From: JBPESP01 sp051710585
GTDB taxonomy: Bacteria; Pseudomonadota; Gammaproteobacteria; Enterobacterales; Enterobacteriaceae
DNA length: 64,000 nucleotides
Direction: 5' to 3'
Assembly: GCA_051710585.1 (NCBI GenBank)
Contig: JBPESP010000001.1
Span: 248,001-312,000 of the forward strand
How positions within the stretch are numbered: the stretch's first letter is position 1; each line of letters begins with the position of its first letter. The position numbers and the translations under genes were made by a program. The notes below the pieces were generated by a model. That model did not search any database and was not told the DNA's origin. It saw nothing but the letters and a program-made list of their open reading frames with translations. Shown one piece after another: positions 43,990 through 52,414 of the stretch.

Positions 43990-44478
43990 GGGGTAAAATT
44001 GCATTTTATTGCTTTTAGTCCAAAATATCAGAGTAGGTGTAAACTGAATCTAAGGATTATCTTAAGCGCTTTCTTAAAAATATTTCCTTCGAGCTGACAG
44101 AAATCACAACCAATAAGCGTAGCAAAACGTGAATATCATACGTATCCTAAATAAGGAAAGTAAGAATATCCTGGCTAAAAAACTGTATTGTTACACTGTA
44201 TATCACAGTATACGCTATAGGAAATGCTACAGTTGGCACAGCAGTTTAAACGCTGAAAATATAGTAGGCACGATCTCAGGTTCTTTATCATGGCGAGTCG
44301 GAGGAACTTTCTCCTGTTTTGTAAAGCAACCGCTAAAAAATCTGATTACTAGTCCACAGTTAACTTGACTTGTATTTCGCTGGTATATGGATACTGATCG
44401 TAGAAAGTCTATATCTTGCGTGGAGTATTACTATCAATGAACTTTATCACCTTGAGCAATACGGTGAATATGATTAAC
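43990..44478 (+). pseudogene. rlmH: rlmH pseudogene (23S rRNA methyltransferase)
   Basis: RlmH methylates pseudouridine 1915 of 23S rRNA. The start codon is lost next to a run of eight G (VKLHFIAF follows). FLKNISFELTEITTNKRSK matches the E. coli FPKDMPFELIEIPAGKRGK; a 79-codon open piece (44129-44368) begins NIIRILNKESKNILAKK; and the C-terminus IVESLYLAWSITINELYH (about 44400-44455) matches VAESLYRAWSITTNHPYH. The SAM-binding GGPEG loop is destroyed. Its 3' end runs up to the mrdA start, so mrdA translation may rely on leftover signals. Confidence 0.93.
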
Positions 44479-44495
44479 ATAAAAAAATCCATTGA

Positions 44496-46346
44496 ATGAA
44501 AATAGAACGCAACCCCTTTCGCGACTATGCAGCCGAATCAGCACTATTTATCCGCCGCGCACTGGTGACCTGCGCTATTATCTTATTCCTGAGTGGTATC
44601 CTCATCGTCAATCTGTACTATTTGCAAATTACCTGTTTTGAGGATTATTGTACTCGCTCCAATGAAAATCGCATCAAGCTGTTACCTATCGCACCAAGTC
44701 GCGGTATTATTTACGATCGCAACGGCACCCCTTTAGCGCTGAACCGCACCATTTATCAGTTGGAACTGGTACCGGAAAAAGTGGAGAATTTAGCACAGAC
44801 GATTACTAATCTACGCCCAATTGTTGATTTGACCGATGATGATATCGCTAATTTTGAAAAAGAGTGTAAACGCTCTCGTCGTTTTACATCACTTCCACTT
44901 AAAGTCGGTTTGACTGACGTGCAGCAGGCCCGCTTCGCCGTAAATCAGTACTGTTTCCCCGGTGTTAAAGTTAAGGGCTACCAGCGGCGCTCTTATCCCT
45001 ATAATTCGGCATTCACTCACGTTATAGGCTATGTATCGAAAATAAATGCCCGCGACGTAGAACGTCTGGATAAAGAAGGAATCCTGCCGAATTATGCTGC
45101 GACGCATGATATTGGGAAATTGGGTATCGAACGCTACTATGAAAGTACGCTGCACGGTAAAACAGGCTACAAAGCAGTGGAAGTCAACAACCGCGGCCGA
45201 GTAATCCGTCAGCTATACGAGCAGCCGCCTCAGGCGGGGAAGAATATTATTCTGACGTTAGATCTAAAGCTGCAGCAATATATCGAAAAGCTTCTAGTTG
45301 GCAGTCGCGCCGCGGTGGTTGTAGTGGATCCCCGTGACGGCGGTATCCGCGCGCTAGTCTCCAACCCAAGCTATAATCCTAACTTATTTGTCGACGGTAT
45401 CTCTAATAAGGAATACCACTCATTACTTGAAGATGAAAACCGTCCGCTTATTAATCGCGCCACCCAAGGTGCTTATCCGCCTGCCTCTACCGTAAAACCA
45501 TACATTTCGGTCTCGGCGCTCATGGTTGGCATCATTAATAAAAAATTCTCTTTATTCGATCCGGGTTGGTGGCAGCTTCCTGGTTCTGAAAAACGTTACC
45601 GCGACTGGAAGCGCTTTGGGCACGGCCAATTAAATGTTACTCGGGCGTTGGAGGAATCGGCGGATACCTTTTTTTATCAGGTAGCGTATGACATGGGGAT
45701 TGACAGGCTTTCTGAATGGATGACTAAATTTGGCTATGGCCAGTATACTGGTGTCGATCTTTTCGAAGAATGCGCCGGTGTGATGCCAACCCGCGAGTGG
45801 AAAGTTGCACGTTTTAAAAAACCATGGTATCAGGGGGATACCATTTCAGTCGGGATTGGTCAGGGGTACTGGACTGCCACGCCGCTGCAGATGTCTAAAG
45901 CGCTGATGACGCTAATTAATGACGGCGCGGTACGAACGCCGCATCTGCTTTCTGGCACGCAGGAAAACGGCCAGCAGATCTCTTATTGTCAGCCGGAGTA
46001 TGTGCAAATAGGTGATCCACACTCTGGTTTCTGGGAAATAGCTAAAGACGGTATGTATGGCGTTGCTAACCGTCCAAACGGCACAGCGCGTAATAGTTTT
46101 ATTAATGCGTCTTATAAGGCGGCCGCCAAATCCGGTACCGCGCAAGTGTATGGGCTGAAAGCTAACGAAACCTATAACGCTTATAAAATCGCTAAACACT
46201 TGCGTGACCATAAACTGATGACTGCTTTCGCCCCTTATGATCGACCGACGGTAGGTGTGGTGGTCATTCTAGAAAACGGCGGCATTGGGCCAGCAGTGGG
46301 AACGATTACCCATCAGATTCTGGATCGTATCCTTACTGGACGATAA
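44496..46346 (+). CDS. mrdA: Penicillin-binding protein 2 (PBP2)
   Basis: PBP2 is the transpeptidase of the rod-shape elongasome, cross-linking new peptidoglycan with RodA. It has 616 residues (633 in E. coli). An N-terminal membrane anchor (about 20-43) is followed by the pedestal and the transpeptidase domain: S331 in PPASTVKP (SxxK), S388-A-D390 (SxN-type motif, SAD as in E. coli) and KSGT at 545-548. The motif is PPAS rather than PPGS, a mild change beside the nucleophile. It lies 57 bp before mrdB. Dead rsfS and rlmH precede it. Confidence 0.97.
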   Translation: MKIERNPFRDYAAESALFIRRALVTCAIILFLSGILIVNLYYLQITCFEDYCTRSNENRIKLLPIAPSRGIIYDRNGTPLALNRTIYQLELVPEKVENLAQTITNLRPIVDLTDDDIANFEKECKRSRRFTSLPLKVGLTDVQQARFAVNQYCFPGVKVKGYQRRSYPYNSAFTHVIGYVSKINARDVERLDKEGILPNYAATHDIGKLGIERYYESTLHGKTGYKAVEVNNRGRVIRQLYEQPPQAGKNIILTLDLKLQQYIEKLLVGSRAAVVVVDPRDGGIRALVSNPSYNPNLFVDGISNKEYHSLLEDENRPLINRATQGAYPPASTVKPYISVSALMVGIINKKFSLFDPGWWQLPGSEKRYRDWKRFGHGQLNVTRALEESADTFFYQVAYDMGIDRLSEWMTKFGYGQYTGVDLFEECAGVMPTREWKVARFKKPWYQGDTISVGIGQGYWTATPLQMSKALMTLINDGAVRTPHLLSGTQENGQQISYCQPEYVQIGDPHSGFWEIAKDGMYGVANRPNGTARNSFINASYKAAAKSGTAQVYGLKANETYNAYKIAKHLRDHKLMTAFAPYDRPTVGVVVILENGGIGPAVGTITHQILDRILTGR

Positions 46347-46403
46347 CACCACGGATTTACCTGTGAGGCTGCTCCTCTCGGTAGATAAAATGATTAAGCC
46401 ATC

Positions 46404-47516
46404 ATGACTGATAATTCCAAAAAAACTTCTCTGTGGAATAAGTTGCATATTGATGTGATACTGCTGTTTTTCGTTACACTGCTTCTGCTATACAGCGCTC
46501 TGGTGGTGTGGAGCGCTAGTAGCCAGGATGTTGGCATGATGGAGCGTAAAATTACTCAGATAGTTATGGGTTTTCTGTTGATGCTAGTAATAGCGCAGGT
46601 TCCGCCTCGCATGTATGAGGCCTTCGCACCGTATCTGTATATCTTCTGCGTAGTTTTATTGGTGTTGGTAAATGTATTTGGTCAGATTAGTAAAGGCGCA
46701 CAACGTTGGCTGGATATAGGCATTATCCGTTTCCAGCCTTCGGAAATCGCTAAAATCGTCGTGCCATTAATGGTCGCGCGTTTTATTAATCGTAATAGTT
46801 TCCCCCCTTCAATGAAGAATACTGCTATTGCGCTAGTGCTTATTTTTATCCCTACGCTACTGGCAGGTGCACAGCCAGATTTAGGTACCGCTATTCTTAT
46901 CGCCTCCTCTGGCCTGTTCGTGCTATTCTTATCTGGCATGAGCTGGAAATTGATCGTCGGCGCTACGCTGTTAGTAGCAGTGTTTATCCCCGTACTGTGG
47001 TTCTTTTTAATGCATGATTATCAGCGAGATCGAGTAATAATGTTTCTTAAGCCTGAAACCGATCCCTTGGGTGCAGGTTATCATATCATTCAGTCGAAAA
47101 TCGCTATCGGCTCCGGCGGTCTATCGGGCAAAGGCTGGCTGCACGGTACCCAGTCACAGCTAGAATTTTTACCGGAACGCCATACCGACTTTATTTTTGC
47201 CGTGCTGAGTGAAGAGCTAGGGTTTATAGGCGTTTTAGTGTTGCTGGCACTTTATCTTGGAATAATTATCCGCGGTTTAGTGATTGCAGCGCAGGCTCAA
47301 AATACTTTCGGTCGGGTAATGGTCGGTGGTTTAATGTTAATTTTGTTCATGTATGTATTCGTGAATATTGGTATGGTCAGTGGTATTTTACCGGTGGTCG
47401 GCATTCCGCTACCGTTGGTAAGCTACGGTGGTTCAGCACTTATCGTGTTAATGGCGGAGTTCGGTATCGTCATGTCGATACATACCCATCGAAAAATGTT
47501 ATCTAAAAGTTTATAG
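46404..47516 (+). CDS. mrdB: Rod-shape glycosyltransferase RodA
   Basis: RodA is the SEDS-family membrane glycosyltransferase that polymerises lipid II and pairs with PBP2. It has 370 residues, as in E. coli, with about ten hydrophobic segments. The hallmark WLDIGIIRFQPSEIAK segment (residues about 101-116), the GAGYHIIQSKIAIGSGG loop and the C-terminal GIPLPLVSYGGSAL motif are present. Together mrdA-mrdB indicate that lateral wall growth persists. The downstream partners rlpA and dacA are dead. Confidence 0.98.
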   Translation: MTDNSKKTSLWNKLHIDVILLFFVTLLLLYSALVVWSASSQDVGMMERKITQIVMGFLLMLVIAQVPPRMYEAFAPYLYIFCVVLLVLVNVFGQISKGAQRWLDIGIIRFQPSEIAKIVVPLMVARFINRNSFPPSMKNTAIALVLIFIPTLLAGAQPDLGTAILIASSGLFVLFLSGMSWKLIVGATLLVAVFIPVLWFFLMHDYQRDRVIMFLKPETDPLGAGYHIIQSKIAIGSGGLSGKGWLHGTQSQLEFLPERHTDFIFAVLSEELGFIGVLVLLALYLGIIIRGLVIAAQAQNTFGRVMVGGLMLILFMYVFVNIGMVSGILPVVGIPLPLVSYGGSALIVLMAEFGIVMSIHTHRKMLSKSL

Positions 47517-47524
47517 AGGTAACA

Positions 47525-48335
47525 ATGCAGAAGCATAAATAAGTTATAAGTATGATGGTGTTACTATTTAGCGCCTATTTTATTCAGCAAAAAAACATAG
47601 CCGTTGGCGCTGACTTAATAGCTTTATATACACTAGGCTGCTAGTGGAAATCACTGGTATGGAATTATGCTATGAAGTCTTAATCCACCAGGTAAGATAT
47701 AGGATTATACGATTAATGGAAAACTTATAGCATCATAAAACCTGTAGACTTAACTTAAAATGGCCTTGTCGTTTAGTAAAAAAGAGAGATCTATGGCACA
47801 TAAAAAAAATCATTACCAGTGGTGAGTCCTTTAAGGTTAATGCGCTGACTTTTTGTGCATTCTATATTTAGCGTTTCTAACGCTAAATGATTATGTAATA
47901 ATTTTTTTTGAGTAACATTCATTAATTTATAGTTGTGTGAGCGATCAGACGGAATCCCCTATACGGTATGGTAGATTATCGATCTTGCCCGTGCCACAGC
48001 TGATCGGCTGAATATTTCAAATAATATCAGAGTTAAGGTCAACGTAATTCAAGTCGTACTGGATGAATCCCTAATTGGAATAATTATTGTATCACTTTGG
48101 TAGCAAAAATAGAATTTTGTACGGTAGTGGTGGACAGGGACCCTACTAACACCAGTGACAGCTTTATGCTCCATATAGGCGCTCAGCGTGCTGGATAGAA
48201 TAGCGGGTTAACCGAAATTTATCCCTGTTTGAAGCTAGAGGTCTGTATTAAAGCTGTAAACAGGGATAAGACTTAGTGCAGCACTTATAAAACGAAGCGC
48301 AATGGGGGTTTACCTTCATTACTGCCCACTATATT
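47525..48335 (+). pseudogene. rlpA: rlpA pseudogene
   Basis: RlpA is a septal-ring lipoprotein with a double-psi barrel and a SPOR domain. It follows mrdB in E. coli, as here. Fragments are VEITGMELCYEVLI at about 47645 (E. coli VEISGADPRFEPL), DLARATADRLNISNNIRVKV at about 47978 (E. coli SLSRAAADRLNTSNNTKVRI), SFMLHIGAQRAG at the SPOR start (about 48160), and FTFITAHY near the end. Stops, shifts and a deletion of the linker are evident. Confidence 0.9.
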
Positions 48336-48516
48336 GATCATAATACTTTTTAGCCACCGCGTTTTTTTCCGATAACACTGGATTTTTTATTAAAATGCTT
48401 ACGCTCAGTGTAAATCTCTAAAATAAAATTATTTATTTAAGCCGCATTTAGTGCTATTTCACCTGATGCTGCTTTTTATTATTTTATAATAATGCGGTCT
48501 AATTTTAATTTACATT

Positions 48517-49340
48517 ATGAATTCTTTTATCCTGATAAAAAGGATAAAAATAAACCCTTCTCAATTTTAGTCTATTAGCTTTAAGCGCCATATTAATAAT
48601 TGGCGTTATTTCTAAAACATTTTCCCATGATGTTGATATGAAAGCTATAATTTCGGATGTGTCACAGATAAACGCTGAATTCTATATTCTCATCAATTAT
48701 AAATACCGGTAAAATTATAGCGAAACGAACACTGTCGCGTCCGCCATTATCCTTGTCAGTATAACTAAAATAATAACCAGGTAGATCATCCAGAAACTGA
48801 TTAAATTTGTTAAAATAATTCTGAATAATATGGTTGCGATAAAAAAATATCTGGTCATCAGCCAGATATCCCTTAACCGAAGGTCAGATGCGGGTAACTT
48901 TCACGGTTCTTAGGTGGGTATTCAAGGAAAGGCCAGGAAAATAAAATCTGAAAGCTTCTGATTTTGAATTTCTACCACTTTGATAGTGCTTATGCCGCTA
49001 AAAGTTGGCAAAGAGTTTTCCAGTTACGCCCGTGTAGGTTTTTAATACTGATAGCGTTAAACTAGGCGTTTATAGAAATGCTTATCTAAAGGTCCTGTTT
49101 ATCCGGATGAAAGATTTAAAGGTTAACTATGTAGTGAACAATCAGGAATTGTATGCCTCACTGGCAAAAATAAGCGAGTTTATATCATTAATTTCAGCTA
49201 GACGGCAAAACTGTTAAATATACCGCTAGCTGGCGGTAGTCTGAGTGAAGTGAAAAAATCTTACTTTTTAGTCTTATTTTCGCTCATATAAAACTACTGT
49301 TTCAGTATTAGTTTAGTTAATCCCTTAATCCCTTATCAAA
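48517..49340 (+). pseudogene. dacA: dacA pseudogene (PBP5 D,D-carboxypeptidase)
   Basis: PBP5 trims the terminal D-Ala of peptidoglycan stems. N-terminal pieces begin MNSFILIKR at 48517, then AIISDVSQINAEFYILINY at about 48645 (E. coli QIDAESYILIDY). The region from just before the SxxK serine to about residue 280 is deleted or unreadable. The C-terminal part resumes with TEGQMRVTFTVLRW at about 48880 (E. coli TEGQMRLISAVMGG), PLKVGKEFSSY at 48995 and RMKDLKVNYVVNNQELYASL at about 49112 (E. coli [20 protein letters not shown]). The catalytic core is gone. Confidence 0.93.
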
Positions 49341-49458
49341 AGGAAATCAACGCCCCTTATAATATTCTTATTATTTTTACTACTGCTGCGCCAGGCGCGT
49401 TCTTCCTGCTTCTATCGTTATTATCGCAAGCTTGTAATGGTCAATAAAAGCTCTTAAT

Positions 49459-49721
49459 GAAAAACAAAACTTAATTAAGCATTTGAATTTCCATACACTT
49501 TTACTTATAATGTAAAGGGTATCGCCAAACTGGAATTAGTCTATTAAGTAGTGGAAGTTACTTAGCGTCATGCCCCTGGTGATCATTTCCATCAAGTTAA
49601 ACCTAGTAGTAAAGAAAACCACCATTCTGTTTTCATTACCGTTACTGTCATTCACATCGAAAAGGTAGAAGTACTGTACAAAGAAATAGATGCAATCTAT
49701 ATTGTACGTATGGTGCTATAA
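49459..49721 (+). pseudogene. ybeD: ybeD pseudogene
   Basis: ybeD encodes a small conserved protein upstream of lipB. The locus is 263 bp, one base short of the 87-codon E. coli gene plus stop. It starts MKNKT at 49459, then a stop and shift; the second half is readable as RHAPGDHFHQVKPSSKENHH, then VFITVTVIHIEKVEVLYKEI, and ends IYIVRMVL with TAA at 49719-49721. This is a recent, clean inactivation. Confidence 0.93.
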
Positions 49722-49738
49722 TAAAGTTGGAGATAATT

Positions 49739-50398
49739 GTGCTAGAGAGCCTGGTTATCCGGCAGCTTGGGTTACAGCCCTATGAGCGAGTATCCTTGGC
49801 AATGCATCGCTTTACTGATACACGTAGCTCCACGAGTATTGATGAAATTTGGTTGGTACAGCATCCGCAGGTTTTTACCCAAGGTCAGGCTGGCAAAGCC
49901 GAGCACTTACTACACCCGGGTGCTATTCCAGTAATACAAAGTGATCGTGGCGGTCAGGTAACTTTCCATGGTCCTGGCCAGCAAATAATGTATGTTCTGT
50001 TAGACCTGCATCGTCGCCGGCTAGGGGTACGTTATCTTATTACCCTACTGGAGCAAACGGTTGTTGCCACACTAACGCGCTTCTCAATTAGCGCTCATTC
50101 TCGCGCCGACGCGCCGGGTGTCTACGTGGGCGCCGATAAGATCTGCTCTTTTGGTTTACGTATCCGCAAAGGCTGTTCATTCCATGGTTTAGCGCTAAAC
50201 GTTTCCATGGATCTCTCGCCATTTTTGCGTATTAATCCCTGCGGCTATGCTGGCTTACGTATGACGCAAGTGAGTGATTTAGCCCCTAGCACTACCATCG
50301 AAGACGTTGCACCGGTATTAATTGCAGAATGCTTACGCCTTATAAAGGCCTATAGTGGTGAGATTCAGGATTGGGATCCAGCGCAGTATGGTGCCTAA
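49739..50398 (+). CDS. lipB: Octanoyl-ACP:protein N-octanoyltransferase LipB
   Basis: LipB moves octanoate from ACP to the lipoyl domains of 2-oxoacid dehydrogenases and GcvH, the first step of lipoate synthesis. I take GTG 49739 as the start, because TTGGAG about 8 nt upstream is a good ribosome site; the alternative TTG at 49727 overlaps that site. The product then has 219 residues (213 in E. coli). RGGQVTFHGPGQ is intact, the catalytic lysine is about K134 (in GADKICSFG) and the cysteine about C168 (in NPCGYAG). It follows dead ybeD and pairs with lipA downstream. Confidence 0.96.
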   Translation: MLESLVIRQLGLQPYERVSLAMHRFTDTRSSTSIDEIWLVQHPQVFTQGQAGKAEHLLHPGAIPVIQSDRGGQVTFHGPGQQIMYVLLDLHRRRLGVRYLITLLEQTVVATLTRFSISAHSRADAPGVYVGADKICSFGLRIRKGCSFHGLALNVSMDLSPFLRINPCGYAGLRMTQVSDLAPSTTIEDVAPVLIAECLRLIKAYSGEIQDWDPAQYGA

Positions 50399-50567
50399 AG
50401 CTGTGGCAGAGGGGGGGTTGTTGGAGAAGATGTTGGCCTTTGATCTATGTTTTATGTTAATCTGTTATGAACAACATGTTATATTATTTTAATAATCCCT
50501 TTAAGTTAATTTAAAGGATGATTTATTTATTTTAGGCTGTCAATTTTGGGAGTGGATCTGCAGCATA

Positions 50568-51530
50568 ATGAGCAAATTAATACAAATGGATGGCGGTATT
50601 AAATATCGTTATACTGATAAAATAGCATCACTCCCTATCAAAACTATCGCAATGGAGCGACAGGAAATTTTGCGTAAGCCTGCCTGGATAAAAATTAAAT
50701 TGCCTACTGATTTAACCCGTATTCAGGGCATCAAGGCGGCAATGCGTAAAAATGGCTTACACTCAGTGTGCGAGGAAGCCTCTTGCCCTAATTTGTCGGA
50801 ATGCTTTAATCGCGGTACTGCTACCTTTATAATTCTGGGGGCTATTTGCACTCGACGTTGCCCTTTTTGTGATATCGCACACGGACGTCCCGTTACGCCG
50901 GATGCCAATGAGCCGAAGAAACTGGCACAAACCATCGCTAATATGGGTTTACGCCATGTTGTTGTTACCTCTGTCAATCGCGATGATCTGCGTGATGGTG
51001 GCGCCCAACATTTCGCCGATTGTATTAGCGCCATCCGTGCTAAAAATCCTGATATCTGCATTGAGATATTGGTTCCAGATTTCCGTGGTTGTATGGATCG
51101 TGCGTTGAAAATCATTAACGCAGTACCGCCCGATATCTTTAACCATAATTTGGAAAACGTGCCACGTCTGTATCCTCAGGTACGTCCTGGTGCTAACTAT
51201 TATTATTCTCTCAAGCTACTAGAAAACTTTAAGACTGCCAATCCGCAGTTGCCAATTAAATCCGGCTTAATGGTGGGATTAGGCGAAACTAATACAGAAA
51301 TCATTGATGTGATGTGCGATCTACGCCATCATGGTGTCACTATATTGACAGTGGGTCAATATTTGCAGCCTAGCATAAATCACCTGCCTGTTAAGCGTTA
51401 TGTTAGTCCTCAGGAATTCCATGAGATAAAAAAAGAAGCGTTAGCGATGGGATTTACTCATGCTGCTTGTGGGCCTTTCGTGCGCTCATCTTACCACGCG
51501 GATTTACAGGCTAAAGGGACAGAATTTTAA
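50568..51530 (+). CDS. lipA: Lipoyl synthase LipA
   Basis: LipA is a radical-SAM enzyme that inserts two sulfurs into protein-bound octanoate. It has 320 residues (321 in E. coli). The auxiliary cluster cysteines are C68, C73 and C79 (CEEASCPNLSEC), the SAM cluster cysteines C94, C98 and C101 (CTRRCPFC), and the C-terminal RSSY serine motif is present. It lies 169 bp after lipB; the intervening E. coli gene ybeF is absent. Its need for iron-sulfur cluster supply and an ACP pool fits the retention of acpS. Confidence 0.98.
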   Translation: MSKLIQMDGGIKYRYTDKIASLPIKTIAMERQEILRKPAWIKIKLPTDLTRIQGIKAAMRKNGLHSVCEEASCPNLSECFNRGTATFIILGAICTRRCPFCDIAHGRPVTPDANEPKKLAQTIANMGLRHVVVTSVNRDDLRDGGAQHFADCISAIRAKNPDICIEILVPDFRGCMDRALKIINAVPPDIFNHNLENVPRLYPQVRPGANYYYSLKLLENFKTANPQLPIKSGLMVGLGETNTEIIDVMCDLRHHGVTILTVGQYLQPSINHLPVKRYVSPQEFHEIKKEALAMGFTHAACGPFVRSSYHADLQAKGTEF

Positions 51531-52202
51531 ATAATCTCTATTATTCTTTATGATAGATAATATGCGCTTTATAAAGTAACTTACTAATGTTTAAGTTTTC
51601 CATTTTACGCTAAATGATAACAATTAGAGCGGTAAATGGAAATATACTTTGCCTTTTATCACTAAAGAAGGGTAGCTACACCTTGTTATATTTAACTCTT
51701 TAAGCTGTATCTGGCTAAAATCTAATACTTCTCTCTAAGGAGAGAACATTCCTTTTTATAATTAGCGCGCTGACTGAATTTTTTCCCATGTTTATCGGTA
51801 GTATCCTATGTTGGTATTTTAGTTTTAAATGAAGCTACTTTATATCATTTTTTAGTGGCATGTTTATTTTAAATTTTGTATAATATTTATTATTAGCTTA
51901 GCGTTTAATTTCCTTTTACAGCATTCTGCTACCCGTTCTCGTTCTAGTTGCTTACGTAGAGGGCTACGTACTATAAAATAGTCTATACCAGACTTAAGGT
52001 CTTTTACTCCGACAACCTGTCGTGCGTAGGTTGTATCTATGATATGTTTACTCGGGCTTGCGCTTTATTATTAGTTTGTCATCCTATTTTTTTTGCTTTA
52101 TAAATAGCATATTTATTGGTGGTTCAATTTTCTGGTATGCCTGAAATGGCCGTGTCGTATAGGTAAACCTATTTTTTGGCTGATTTTTTAGGAAATTGGC
52201 TA
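51531..52202. other. Decayed region after lipA
   Basis: No gene is recognisable; tatE, crcB or similar would be expected by synteny. A short hairpin TTCTCTC-TAA-GGAGAGAA lies at about 51729-51746. It is about 200 bp past the lipA stop, so it is not an obvious lipA terminator. Confidence 0.45.
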
Positions 52203-52414
52203 TTAAATAATAGCAGTGACATTAGCAGCCAAAGGTCCTTTTCTACCATTAGTAATTTCAAACTCTACGCATTGACCTTTAGCTAGGGTTTAAACCCGCT
52301 TTTCTGCTATCAGAAAAGCGTAGGAATACGTCTTTAACTACCATCTTTAAGAGTAAAGAAATAGAATAATTTAGATTCATTGAACCATTTAACATTACCT
52401 CTAATATTAGACAT
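52203..52414 (-). pseudogene. cspE: cspE-type cold shock protein pseudogene
   Basis: Cold shock proteins are small RNA chaperones; cspE lies near lipA in E. coli. The remnant is 212 bp against 210 for a 69-codon gene. It starts MSNIRGNVKWFNESK at 52414 (E. coli MSKIKGNVKWFNESK), where the FGF RNA-binding motif has become FYFF. A shift and a stop follow in the middle, and the end reads EFEITNGRKGPLAANVTA in another frame (E. coli EFEITNGAKGPSAANVIA). Death looks recent. CspC is similar, so the paralogue is decided by neighbourhood. Confidence 0.88.

Noticed and set aside
44129..44368. Open frame of 79 codons as a small gene
   Set aside because: Its translation aligns to the middle of RlmH, and RlmH sequence continues on both sides, so it is a pseudogene fragment.
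50723..51115. 130-codon open frame opposite lipA
   Set aside because: Antisense shadow of lipA with no family resemblance.
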